Assembly (NCBI GenBank): GCA_903903925.1
Contig: CAIVAU010000160.1
Location: 1 to 64,000, forward strand
From: an uncultured cyanobacterium
GTDB taxonomy: Bacteria; Cyanobacteriota; Cyanobacteriia; Cyanobacteriales; Nostocaceae
Direction of reading: 5' to 3'
DNA: 64,000 nucleotides
The notes beneath the pieces are model-generated. The model had not been told where the DNA came from and made no database searches. It worked only from the letters and a program-made list of their open reading frames with translations. The translations under genes were made by a program, and so were the position numbers. This document shows positions 25,877 through 33,619 of this stretch, piece after piece. Every line of letters begins with the position of its first letter. Positions within the stretch are counted from its first letter, which is position 1.

Positions 25877-26920
25877 CTAAAGTTCAAAAGCTGGTGAGCA
25901 TAGCCTAATATAAATGTCCCTTTTGTCGTCAGAAAAAGCTCGTCTACCGTGCATAACTCTAGTATTATCAATCATTAAAATATCTCCTGTTTTCCAAGAA
26001 ATATCTGTTGTTATCCTTTCAGCAATTTCATCTAGTTCTGTAAGCACATCATTAGGAATTTCCGAATCATCATCAAAATTTATAATTTCTGGGTTTAACT
26101 GTTTGGTTGGTAAAAGACTATTGATGAAAACTTGATAATTGCCACATTTACTAGGAATAATTGCAGAGCAAATGTATTCAAGATCAATAGATTTATCCAC
26201 ATTGATTTTCAGAGATATATCGTTATCGATACATATCTCCTGTAATTTACCCAAATCATCAATTCTGTATTTTGCTTGCCATTGATCTTTAGATTGATGT
26301 ACAGAAAATTTCAGTTTATTTCTGCTAAATAAATTTTTAGTTGAACCACTAAGGGTTTCAAAAAAATACTTGCCATCACATATTGTTGTTTCTCCTCCTT
26401 GTGATGCTGGATTAGCACAAAAAAACCACAACATCAGTGGTTTTCTTTTCTGATAATACATTTCTCCATGCAACTTAATTGCAAATTGATGATCGTTGAC
26501 GCTTAAAACAGTCTTATCGCCATCAATCACTCTTCTTGTAAAAGCCCCGCCAGTATAGTCAAGAAAATCTATACTTAATAAATTGCTAAATTGCTTAAAA
26601 ATATTAGTATTAGTTTCAAATCCTCTAAAAAGCAGCACGCCATAGGATTTGAATAAATTGGTAATTTCTTCCAAGTTTAATTCTAAAATACTAACACTAT
26701 CATTCTTCGTAATTTGTAGACCGATGTTTTTAGATAATGGTTGTAACTTAATATCCATAGAGTTAAATAAAGATTGAATGAATTCAAAGTTTTTATTTTG
26801 ACTCAGATCTTGGATCAACGTCTTATATAGACTAGCATCATAAATAAGGGTAATATTTAAATCTATCACTAAAGTTGCCTGAATTCCAGTGCTTTCATCG
26901 CTTAGTGCTACCCTATTCAT
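25877..26920 (-). CDS. TauD/TfdA-like Fe(II)/2-oxoglutarate dioxygenase
   Basis: The 347-residue protein has an AT-rich coding sequence unlike its neighbours. The fold is TauD/clavaminate-synthase-like: GVLLFRGFETNTNIFKQF, then DYTGGAFTRRVIDGD, KLHGEMYY (the H-x-E iron ligands), GGETTICDG, and DILMIDNTRVMHGRRAFS with the distal His and the 2-oxoglutarate Arg region. SyrP-type relatives hydroxylate amino acids in non-ribosomal peptide pathways, but no biosynthetic genes are adjacent. Convergent with the sugar porter, probably acquired. Confidence 0.8.
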   Translation of the reverse strand: MNRVALSDESTGIQATLVIDLNITLIYDASLYKTLIQDLSQNKNFEFIQSLFNSMDIKLQPLSKNIGLQITKNDSVSILELNLEEITNLFKSYGVLLFRGFETNTNIFKQFSNLLSIDFLDYTGGAFTRRVIDGDKTVLSVNDHQFAIKLHGEMYYQKRKPLMLWFFCANPASQGGETTICDGKYFFETLSGSTKNLFSRNKLKFSVHQSKDQWQAKYRIDDLGKLQEICIDNDISLKINVDKSIDLEYICSAIIPSKCGNYQVFINSLLPTKQLNPEIINFDDDSEIPNDVLTELDEIAERITTDISWKTGDILMIDNTRVMHGRRAFSDDKRDIYIRLCSPAFEL

Positions 26921-26995
26921 AGGTTTCTAGTATTCCTTCACACATCCTTGTCAGTAACTTGACTTTTGAATTGAAGCGTACCCCTTCTCCCAGGG

Positions 26996-27019
26996 GGAGA
27001 CGCTACGCGCAGCGTCTCC
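26996..27019. repeat. Palindromic repeat GGAGACGCT-N6-AGCGTCTCC
   Basis: Perfect 9-bp arms enclose ACGCGC. Partial copies (GGAGAGGCG, AGGCGTCTC) follow up to 27058. This is a common short palindromic repeat type of Nostocales genomes, placed upstream of xisHI pair 2. Confidence 0.6.
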
Positions 27020-27138
27020 GCCAGGAGAGGCGACTCACGCCCTGCCAAAGGCGTCTCAATTCGTAATCCCCTCTGTCATCCTTGGTCAGTCATTGTATAC
27101 TAAAAATTAATGAGTCTTTGCGGTGAAAGGTAAGCAGT

Positions 27139-27555
27139 GTGCCAGCCAGAGATATCTATCATGATAGTTTCAAAAACTCGCTCATCAAGGATGGTTGGAA
27201 AATCACCCATGACCCTTATATGGTGAAATGGGGTCTGAAAGATTTGTACATTGATTTAGGTGCGCGGCAGCTTTTGGCGGCTGAAAAGATAGAAAAAAAG
27301 ATTGCTGTTGAAATTAAAAGTTTTGTTAGTCCATCGGAAGTTGAAGATTTAAAAAACGCTGTTGGTCAGTTTATTCTTTATAACGACATTTTAGCCCGTA
27401 CAGAACCTGACCGTGTGCTGTATCTTGGTATCCGGGAAGCAGTTTTTGTTGACATCTTTGAAGAGCCAATTGGTCAAGTTTTACTGGAGAATCAGCGGGT
27501 AAGACTAATTGTTTTTGAACCAGAAATGGAGGTAATTGTCAGATGGATATTTTAG
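27139..27555 (+). CDS. xisH: XisH family PD-(D/E)XK nuclease-like protein (pair 2)
   Basis: The 138-residue protein starts at GTG 27139 (MPARDIYHDSFKNSLIKDGW). The core is LYIDLGARQLLAAEKIEKK, IAVEIKSF and AVGQFILYN, so the D, E-x-K and Q positions are intact. It ends RWIF, and the last 13 bases overlap xisI. Unlike the other three pairs in this window, no antitoxin-like gene lies directly upstream, only a palindromic repeat region. Confidence 0.9.
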   Translation: MPARDIYHDSFKNSLIKDGWKITHDPYMVKWGLKDLYIDLGARQLLAAEKIEKKIAVEIKSFVSPSEVEDLKNAVGQFILYNDILARTEPDRVLYLGIREAVFVDIFEEPIGQVLLENQRVRLIVFEPEMEVIVRWIF

Positions 27556-27878
27556 ACAGATATCGACAAATTATCCAAATTATCCTAACAAAATATGTCC
27601 AGATTCAGTATGCTAACGGAGATATTCATAATGAAACAATTTTTGACCGTGATCGTGATAGGTATCTAGTGATGTCTTTAGGATGGCAAAGGGTTAAACG
27701 GATTCACGGTTGTCTCATCCACATCGATATTATTGATGGTAAGGTGTGGATTCAGAGAGATGGAACTGAAGATGGAATTGCGAATGAACTGGTAGAGGCT
27801 GGTATCCCAAAAGAGCATATTGTGCTTGGCTTTCATGAGCCTAATGTACGACAACATACGGGGTTTGCTGTGGCGTGA
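27543..27878 (+). CDS. xisI: XisI family protein (pair 2)
   Basis: The 111-residue protein has the XisI pattern: DILDRYRQIIQIILTKYV, DRYLVMSLGWQRVKRIHGCL, IHIDIIDGKVWIQRDGTEDG, GIPKEHIVLGFHEPNVRQHT and final GFAVA. The 3' end carries a 29-bp stretch (27819-27847) that is repeated exactly at 30484-30512, beyond the BREX-like block. Overlap with xisH is 13 bases. Confidence 0.9.
   Translation: MDILDRYRQIIQIILTKYVQIQYANGDIHNETIFDRDRDRYLVMSLGWQRVKRIHGCLIHIDIIDGKVWIQRDGTEDGIANELVEAGIPKEHIVLGFHEPNVRQHTGFAVA
27819..27847 (+). repeat. 29-bp direct repeat, left copy (inside xisI pair 2)
   Basis: ATTGTGCTTGGCTTTCATGA plus GCCTAATGT occurs here within the xisI 3' end and again at 30484-30512. The two copies bracket the minus-strand BREX-like genes. 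Confidence 0.8.
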
Positions 27879-27999
27879 AAGCGATCGCAACATCAAAAAC
27901 TGTCAAAATATTGTCTCCGCGTTTTTTGCGTTTTGCCTTCCTAAAGACTAGAAAATGCTTGAGTCCCTCAACCCCCCTTCTTAACGGCGAAACTCATTT

Positions 28000-28302
28000 T
28001 TATAACTTTACCTCAACGTAAATTTCTCGTGCCTGTTGCCTGAATTCATCATCAAGAGAATATAGAGAGTTACGGATTGCTTGACGTAGTCTCCGGGCTG
28101 GTTCCAAACAATCACGCTGATAGTCCATTAATGTTAATTTCAAATGAGGGTAGAGAATTTTCAGAAACCCTGATGCTGACTTAATGATGGCATTTTGATC
28201 ACGAACAGTTGCGTTTTTATCAAATTGAGTATGCTGCTGTGCATAGGACATGAAGCGATTATCTTGGCGTAGAGACAGTAATGCTTCACCAAAGAAATCC
28301 AT
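28000..28302 (-). pseudogene. brxL: BrxL-like protein, C-terminal fragment
   Basis: The 100-residue frame begins MDFFGEALLSLRQDNRFMSY, then ATVRDQNAIIKSASGFLKIL and LEPARRLRQAIRNSL. This matches the BrxL segment that follows the AAA+ core (in known BrxL: DYLAEYMREMR, then RDTIAVRRTVSGLLKLL, then RRRVKEQL). It sits 2 bases after the stop of the N-terminal part and in another frame. The ATPase region that should lie between is absent, so the protein cannot be functional BrxL. Confidence 0.65.
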
Positions 28303-28304
28303 TT

Positions 28305-28727
28305 TTAGACCAACTTGAGAAAGCGTTCTACAATTTCTGTGCTGATACTACATTCAGTTAAATTTAGTACTGGTATTTGTGCTAAAGGTTCAGGAATGAC
28401 TCTTCCTCCGGATTCTAATTTGATTCGTACCTGCAGGAGGGCAATAAGTTTTCTCACTTCCCCTTGAGTCAAATCAAAAATGATTTCGTTGCGGTCATCT
28501 TTACGGGGAAATACTTGTTTGACAAAATTATTGACTTTTTCTAATTCTATGGCTGTGAGTGGTCCGGAACCGGGCACAATTTTATCAAGTAGCCATTCAG
28601 CAACAAAGCTTGGCACACCAACAGAAGTTAGTCCACTCGATGGCAATCGGGTTTTATCAATGCTGAGATTGCCAAAAACATCACGAACTAAATCATTATT
28701 GTAGGCTATTGCTTCACAAGAACTCAT
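28305..28727 (-). pseudogene. brxL: BrxL-like protein, N-terminal fragment
   Basis: The 140-residue frame reads VRDVFGNLSIDKTRLPSSGL, VGVPSFVAEWLLDKIVPGSG and VNNFVKQVFPRKDDRNEI. This parallels the BrxL N-terminal domain (a VRKDL region, then NVPVYVLEYLLG, then LAENYVRPDEAEKVK). The frame stops where the Walker A region should begin. BrxL is an AAA+ DNA-binding ring protein of BREX phage defence. This copy has lost about the middle half. Its start overlaps the upstream gene by 14 bases, the mark of the former operon. Confidence 0.65.
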
Positions 28728-29181
28728 CTATATTAAACCCACTATTAAATATTTGCTTGATGGTCATTATTGAATCAGAAGCGAGGTTGGTACTTCCAGC
28801 TTCAGCATAAGCAAATTGAAAGGTTAATTCGCCGGATAGGGATAGGCGATCGCCCCCATAAGTAGAAGGCAATTGAGGTACTTCGGGAATCGTGACCTTG
28901 AAAATGTTATCGCATTGCTGACACCGTGTTTCTAGATTTTGCAATCTTTCTAAGTCATCCGTCAAAAGTAGGATTTGTTCCTTTATATCGTGATGAAGAG
29001 CAATAAACTGTTCATCCTGATTTATTCTTTGTAGCAAATTTTCTCTGTAGTTGACCAAATGCGCGTTGTTGTGTAAAGCGACAAGCCTAATTTGAGCTTC
29101 GTTAGGCGTGTCCCAAAGGATCAGATGAATTCGGTCATCAGGTCTAGCATCCCGCAGCATGATTCTACTAATCTCTGTCAT
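28714..29181 (-). CDS. Unknown protein of the BREX-like block, 155 aa
   Basis: The 155-residue protein has a predicted helical middle (about 45-85) and a CQQC pair (about 88-91). It ends MTIKQIFNSGFNIDEFL. It overlaps DUF4007 upstream and the brxL fragment downstream by 14 bases each, so it is in the same operon. I do not recognise it. It could be an intact accessory protein or the tail of a larger deleted BREX gene, though the overlapping ATG favours an intact one. Confidence 0.55.
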   Translation of the reverse strand: MTEISRIMLRDARPDDRIHLILWDTPNEAQIRLVALHNNAHLVNYRENLLQRINQDEQFIALHHDIKEQILLLTDDLERLQNLETRCQQCDNIFKVTIPEVPQLPSTYGGDRLSLSGELTFQFAYAEAGSTNLASDSIMTIKQIFNSGFNIDEFL

Positions 29182-29995
29182 ACGCCTTCTCCAGAAGTGC
29201 CAGTGGTTTATCCCAACGCGGAATAACCTGGAAGGGAGGCACTGTACGTCGCTGTTCGATAATACCGTAAGCTTCCAGGGTATTGAGTTGTTCTTGTAGC
29301 GCTTCTGCCTTCACCCCTAACATTGGAGCCAGCCCCATTTTTTGGTTTAAAATAGATTCAGTAAGGACAGATCCAGCGCCTTGAAAATCACGTTCCCATA
29401 GTTTTGCCAGGAAATATCCCACCAAATAAGGGTTAGATAAGCGGGCATGTCCAGCAAAATATTGGTCTTTTTCTTGGGTAAGAAACTTACAAGATGCTAA
29501 AGCATGAGTATCAGTATATGCCCGCAAAACAAATTTTATTCTTGAACCGACAATCTTGGTTTCTTCTTGGAATTCTGAACTAATATTATACAGCAATTCC
29601 TCACTAGAAAAAATGCTGTGCTGCGGTAAAAAAGTGTAAATAAAGTAAGACCATCCACCCCAATCAGCAGGTTTGTCAGGTGGTTTCTGTAGTCCATTAT
29701 CTCCGAAACTTAAATGAAAGTGCATCAGCCAGTTTGTAATATTTGACTCAAAGTAACGGTCAAGTCGCCAAACAATTTCCCCTTCAGGACTAGGGCGCAT
29801 GTCCTGAATTAAACCAGCACGAATTGCCCAACTTTTGATTCGTCCGACTTTCGCATTTCCTAAACTTGTTCTGTTCATCAAGTTTTGAAGACTATCATTT
29901 AAGCCTTTTTCTTCTGTCGAAACTTGGAGTATTCTGCTCACTTCTTCTTTTTTTAAGGGAAAATTTCCGTTAAAATGTAGTTGTAATTTAGCCAT
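29168..29995 (-). CDS. DUF4007 family protein
   Basis: The 275-residue protein starts MAKLQLHFNGNFPLKKEEVS, followed by helical winged-helix-like segments, DWGGWSYFIYTFLPQHSIFS, NPYLVGYFLAKLWERDFQGA and a C-terminal helix LEAYGIIEQRRTVPPFQ. This fits the DUF4007 family, found with PAPS-reductase-linked defence operons, including some BREX types. An ATG at 30031 would add 12 residues but lies at the edge of the repeat at 30032. It is the first gene of the remnant operon; the usual large partners (PAPS reductase, BrxC-like ATPase, PglZ) are missing. Confidence 0.65.
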   Translation of the reverse strand: MAKLQLHFNGNFPLKKEEVSRILQVSTEEKGLNDSLQNLMNRTSLGNAKVGRIKSWAIRAGLIQDMRPSPEGEIVWRLDRYFESNITNWLMHFHLSFGDNGLQKPPDKPADWGGWSYFIYTFLPQHSIFSSEELLYNISSEFQEETKIVGSRIKFVLRAYTDTHALASCKFLTQEKDQYFAGHARLSNPYLVGYFLAKLWERDFQGAGSVLTESILNQKMGLAPMLGVKAEALQEQLNTLEAYGIIEQRRTVPPFQVIPRWDKPLALLEKAYDRD

Positions 29996-30031
29996 AGAGG
30001 TCATTGATAAAGTAAACATTAAATTACGCAT

Positions 30032-30140
30032 AGGGTGCGGGATAGCGCGTTCTCAAGTATCATTTTTGACATATTTGCCAGTTTTTGCGCCATAACGCAC
30101 CGCTATTAATGGTGCGTTACACTACGTTAACGCACCCTAC
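30032..30140. repeat. MITE-like element with TAGGGTGCG ends
   Basis: TAGGGTGCG at 30032-30040 and CGCACCCTA at 30131-30139 are inverted ends, with an internal GGTGCGTTA/TAACGCACC palindrome. This is the common 'xGGTGCGTTA' repeat class of cyanobacteria. It lies directly upstream of DUF4007 and supplies the bases before its frame. The rest of the gap 30141-30539 contains repeat D (30283-30360) and the 29-bp repeat; no gene is seen. Confidence 0.65.
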
Positions 30141-30282
30141 TTGTTGAATATGACTAAGAACGAGGTATGGGGCAAGATAAAATCACCACACCCTGTTAGG
30201 GGGAAAGCGCCCGTACATTTATGTATGGGGTTCCCCACACCCACAAGAGCCACCCCCTACACCCTTTTCATTATTCTGCTCT

Positions 30283-30360
30283 CAATCGTTATGCCACTAA
30301 CACTGAATAATTAAGCTTAAGTGAGGCGTGTAAAAGTGAAAGTGCCGCTTTAGATCATCC
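30283..30360. repeat. Dispersed repeat, family D copy 1
   Basis: CAATCGTTATGCCACTAACA and later GAAAGTGCCGCTTTAGATCA match 36286-36352 (CAATCGTCATGCCACCCACA, then GAAAGTGCCGCGTCCAGATC). Both copies lie upstream or downstream of xisHI pairs. No coding capacity. Confidence 0.55.
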
Positions 30361-30483
30361 TTGTTTCAACTAGAGCTAACCGTCTAAAATTTCCTTAATA
30401 ATATAATGTCATCATATTGACAAAGTTTCCTTCTCAGGGATCTTCTCGCTCCTGTTTAAAGGTTTCTTGTGCTGCTGCTAGAA

Positions 30484-30512
30484 ATTGTGCTTGGCTTTCA
30501 TGAGCCTAATGT
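30484..30512 (+). repeat. 29-bp direct repeat, right copy (orphan xisI tail)
   Basis: It is identical to 27819-27847 and codes the xisI residues IVLGFHEPNV, but with no gene in front. It follows the BREX-like block and precedes xisHI pair 3. Confidence 0.8.
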
Positions 30513-30539
30513 TACTCTGAACTAATGCATATCGAGTTC

Positions 30540-30875
30540 TCAACCTTGAGCAAATGACGTGTACTGTCTAAGTTCAGGCGCTTGGTACTCTAAAACAATG
30601 TCCCATTGAGGAATCCCTTTCTCGATCAGAATATTGGCAATTCCCTCTTCAGTCGGATCGCTGTAGATGTAAACTTTTTCATTCTGAATTGACAGATGCA
30701 AACAAGTATAAATTCTACGATGACGACTATCCCATCCAGTCTGAATTACTTGATAGTGGCGCGAGGCTGGATCGACAATGCAGAAAGTTTGAGCATCTTG
30801 CATTTGCAGATACAGATTATAGAACTCGTGGATAGTTTGTTGAACGATTTGTGTATATTGCTCTACTCGATCCAT
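30540..30875 (-). CDS. xisI: XisI family protein (pair 3)
   Basis: The 111-residue XisI has VEQYTQIVQQTIHEFYNLYL, SRHYQVIQTGWDSRHRRIYT, LHLSIQNEKVYIYSDPTEEG and GIPQWDIVLEYQAPELRQYT, ending SFAQG. It is more divergent than the other copies: WIQ is replaced by YIY and GFH by EYQ, but length and order are kept. Its ATG overlaps the end of xisH by 13 bases. Confidence 0.88.
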   Translation of the reverse strand: MDRVEQYTQIVQQTIHEFYNLYLQMQDAQTFCIVDPASRHYQVIQTGWDSRHRRIYTCLHLSIQNEKVYIYSDPTEEGIANILIEKGIPQWDIVLEYQAPELRQYTSFAQG

Positions 30876-31279
30876 TGTTCAATCTCCGGAGGTTCAGCAC
30901 TATATACTAAAATTTTAATTCCATAAGTCTGGATACTGTCCTCAAAGAGCGGTTTATGAAATTCTGCTGCATAAATTCCTGATGGAACAGCCAGATACAG
31001 TTTTCGCTTCCACCCATTGTAGTTAAATCCAAGTTGATAGTGCAAGTACTGTCCAACCGCTGCATGAAAATCATTCACCACACTAGCATCCAGAAAACTT
31101 TTGATCTCGATCGCAATTTCTTCCAGATTGCGCTGAGCCGCGATGATTCGTTCTGCGCCCAGATCGACTCTCAGGTTCGTCGGTCCATATCGCACAAGCA
31201 ATGGATCATCCGTAATGCGCCAACCCTCTTGAATAAGAGCTTGCTTAACCACGCTGTGAAATCGATCTCTTGCACTCAT
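30863..31279 (-). CDS. xisH: XisH family PD-(D/E)XK nuclease-like protein (pair 3)
   Basis: From ATG 31279 (MSARDRFHSVVKQALIQEGW), preceded by GGGAG, it is 138 residues. The core LRVDLGAERIIAAQRN, IAIEIKSF and AVGQYLHYQ keeps the catalytic pattern. The frame is open upstream through a DUF5615 toxin fragment to ATG 31408, so a 181-residue fusion is possible. It ends EQWIE with the 13-base overlap into xisI. Confidence 0.88.
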   Translation of the reverse strand: MSARDRFHSVVKQALIQEGWRITDDPLLVRYGPTNLRVDLGAERIIAAQRNLEEIAIEIKSFLDASVVNDFHAAVGQYLHYQLGFNYNGWKRKLYLAVPSGIYAAEFHKPLFEDSIQTYGIKILVYSAEPPEIEQWIE

Positions 31280-31408
31280 ACACTCCCACTTTGGAATGTC
31301 CTCTGCTGCCGATAGACCAATCTCAGCAACATGAACTGTATCAATACCAACTTCGGACAACAAAGCAGCAGCAGAACTTGGTAAACCTTGATCAAGCAGC
31401 AGTTTCAT
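31280..31408 (-). pseudogene. DUF5615 PIN-like toxin, N-terminal fragment fused to xisH
   Basis: The 43 residues MKLLLDQGLPSSAAALLSEV, GIDTVHVAEIGLSAAED are the exact start of a DUF5615 toxin, including its first Asp. After ED the toxin sequence is lost and the frame runs straight into xisH. The antitoxin gene (31392-31634) overlaps its start by 17 bases. The toxin body has been replaced by xisHI. Confidence 0.75.
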
Positions 31409-31634
31409 TATTTGGAGATAGCTCTACAATGCGATCATCCATATAGGTAGAAGCATAAATTAAAGCTTGCCTGATATCTTCTTCTTCTAGTTCAGGAAAC
31501 TCTCGATACAGTTCTTGCCGATCAGGGTAGGTAGCTAGCAACTCGATTACCCGACGAACTGTAAGGCGAAGATTGCAGATGCACGGCTGTCCGTTCATGC
31601 GAGTTTGATTGCTAGTGATCCGGTCTAATTTCAT
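31392..31634 (-). CDS. DUF433 antitoxin
   Basis: The 80-residue protein MKLDRITSNQTRMNGQPCIC, NLRLTVRRVIELLATYPDRQ, FPELEEEDIRQALIYAS is a DUF433 protein, the usual antitoxin of DUF5615 toxins. It has a MerR/HTH-like DNA-binding core. It appears intact although its partner toxin is cut to 43 residues. It is the first gene of the operon that now carries xisHI pair 3. Confidence 0.88.
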   Translation of the reverse strand: MKLDRITSNQTRMNGQPCICNLRLTVRRVIELLATYPDRQELYREFPELEEEDIRQALIYASTYMDDRIVELSPNNETAA

Positions 31635-32043
31635 GTTCGTCTACTTTATTTACTGTTACTCCCCTTTTTGACAGGGGTTGGCTATCATAGCACGGTCAAA
31701 TTACCCCGTCAAACTCACGTTACAGAAGGGGTACTCGCGCAGTACATGAGACTCATTCCCGTCAGCTTTATTGAGCTTACCCCTGTTTAACACTCTTGAA
31801 TTACTTGGTCAAGAAAATAATCAACGCAAAACGATGAAAGCTAGATTGGGTGCCCAGGTTGGCGATCGACAACCTGGGACACCTCAAAACAACGCCTGAT
31901 CGGTCGAACCATTTGTGGACAAAGGGGCTTTATTTTCTCTGGTAGAAGTAATTAAACAGCGTGAGCAATCTGAAATTCTAGAAAAGATTTTGGGAAGTAT
32001 TAAGTAAAGACTATTTTACTCAACAGCCCTAACTATCACAAAT
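31635..32043. other. Intergenic region with a possible gene tail
   Basis: No full gene is seen. On the plus strand 31909-32007 is open and reads PFVDKGALFSLVEVIKQREQ then SEILEKILGSIK and stop. It looks like the last 33 codons of a lost gene of unknown family. A HIP1-like GGCGATCG occurs at 31861. The promoter of the kinase gene at 32044 should lie in the last 100 bp. Confidence 0.35.
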
Positions 32044-33561
32044 ATGTTGCAACCTAATGAAGTTATTGGTGGACGCTACAGTATTGTTCAAGAATTGGGA
32101 AAAGGGAGCTATGGTGAAACTTATCGAGCGAAGGATCTACACTTACCAGGGGAGCCTATTTGTGTTGTAAAGAAGTTCTCACCCCAAAACAGTAGCCACC
32201 GTAACCTTGAGGTAGGTCTCAGGCTATTCAAGGAAGAAGCTGACACTTTATATCGTCTGGGTAAACATGAGCAAATTCCCCAATTATTAGCATATTTTTT
32301 CAATGATGATGATTCTAATTATTATTTAGTTCAAGAATTTATAGAAGGTCAAGATTTAACTGAAGAGATTAAGAATGGACTTGAAGAAGCGAAAGCAATT
32401 CAACTTCTTAGAGATATTTTGGAGGTCTTGAAATATATACATGACGAAAATGTTATTCACCGAGATATCAAGCCTTCAAACATCAGACGTAGGATTGATG
32501 AGAAAATAGTTATCATAGATTTTGGTGCTGTTAAACGAGTTAGTTTTATTGAAGATGAACATGGGCAGGTTTCATATACAGTTGCAATTGGCACACATGG
32601 ATACAGACCTAGCGAACAGGCAAATGGTAGACCAAGATTTTCTAGTGATATATATGCTGTAGGTATGATTGCTATTCAAGCACTTACTAAAGTTGATCCA
32701 AAAGATTTACAAGAAGATCCTCAAACAGGTGAAATCCTATGGCGAAAACACACAGCCATAAGCAATAATTTAGCAGAAATCATCAATAAAATGGTTCGTT
32801 ATCATTTCAGCCAGAGATATCAATCAATATCAGAAGTATTGTCTGAGCTAAATCAACTACAAAGTCGAACTATTGATTTAGTAGCAAAAACTAGAGAATC
32901 TTTGAATTCTTTAAAAGATGATATCCGTATAATCAGTGGAGGTATTGTCTTACCAGAGATACGCATGTTTTTAACTAAAAGAATAGAAAATTTTGAAAAT
33001 ATTTATATAGAGTATGCTGATTCTTTGGAAGACAAGAAATTATCAACTTTTTTGCAATATATCTGTAAAGATTCAGATTTTGAAGTTGATCCAGTTCATC
33101 CTGCAAAATTAGTTCTTAAGAAGATTGTACATCCCAAGAAAAATATTCATTCAGAAGAGATTTATAGGGAAATACTTATGAACGGTCATCGAAAGTTTAA
33201 GTTGGCTTCACCTCAACATTTAATTGAAGTTGCGACACAAATTAGTAAGGAGTCAATAGTTAAAAAAAGCTTTACAGAAACCTTAGAATCTATATCCAAA
33301 AAACTGCCTAATATTGATTCAGAAATTATCAACAATTCGTTGTTGGCTTTTTGGTCAGCAGGGTGCTTTGAAACTGAACCTGAAATTGGCTTACCTTGGA
33401 AAAGAATATGGACTTTAAAGCCTGGTTTTAAACAATCAGAGCGATCAGCAGAGGATCTGCTCAAAGCTCTGCGAGATAGTGTAAAAAGTAAATTGGCAGA
33501 AGCTCTCATAGAAATTGATGAGGAAGTAGATGATAAAATCACAAAGAGGATACTGCCTTGA
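32044..33561 (+). CDS. Ser/Thr protein kinase with long unknown C-terminal domain
   Basis: The 505-residue protein has a kinase domain at 9-280: glycine loop LGKGSYGETY (19-28), Lys in VVKKF (about 43), HRDIKPSN (139-146), DFGAVKR (159-165) and GTHGYRPSEQ activation segment. The rest (280-505) is helical, soluble and not recognised; it contains a segment NSLLAFWSAGCFETEP. The gene is A+T-rich, like the helicase it faces (58 bp between stops). A kinase with an effector-like tail in a defence-type island suggests a role in phage response, which is inference only. Confidence 0.88.
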   Translation: MLQPNEVIGGRYSIVQELGKGSYGETYRAKDLHLPGEPICVVKKFSPQNSSHRNLEVGLRLFKEEADTLYRLGKHEQIPQLLAYFFNDDDSNYYLVQEFIEGQDLTEEIKNGLEEAKAIQLLRDILEVLKYIHDENVIHRDIKPSNIRRRIDEKIVIIDFGAVKRVSFIEDEHGQVSYTVAIGTHGYRPSEQANGRPRFSSDIYAVGMIAIQALTKVDPKDLQEDPQTGEILWRKHTAISNNLAEIINKMVRYHFSQRYQSISEVLSELNQLQSRTIDLVAKTRESLNSLKDDIRIISGGIVLPEIRMFLTKRIENFENIYIEYADSLEDKKLSTFLQYICKDSDFEVDPVHPAKLVLKKIVHPKKNIHSEEIYREILMNGHRKFKLASPQHLIEVATQISKESIVKKSFTETLESISKKLPNIDSEIINNSLLAFWSAGCFETEPEIGLPWKRIWTLKPGFKQSERSAEDLLKALRDSVKSKLAEALIEIDEEVDDKITKRILP

Positions 33562-33619
33562 TGATTGGAAAAATCTTTGACTCCACCTACATTTAGCTCA
33601 GTTTTCGAGAACCGCTAAA

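Noticed and set aside
26993..27058. Transposon end upstream of xisHI pair 2
   Set aside because: The palindrome has no target duplication and matches a common dispersed palindromic repeat type, so it is noted only as a repeat.
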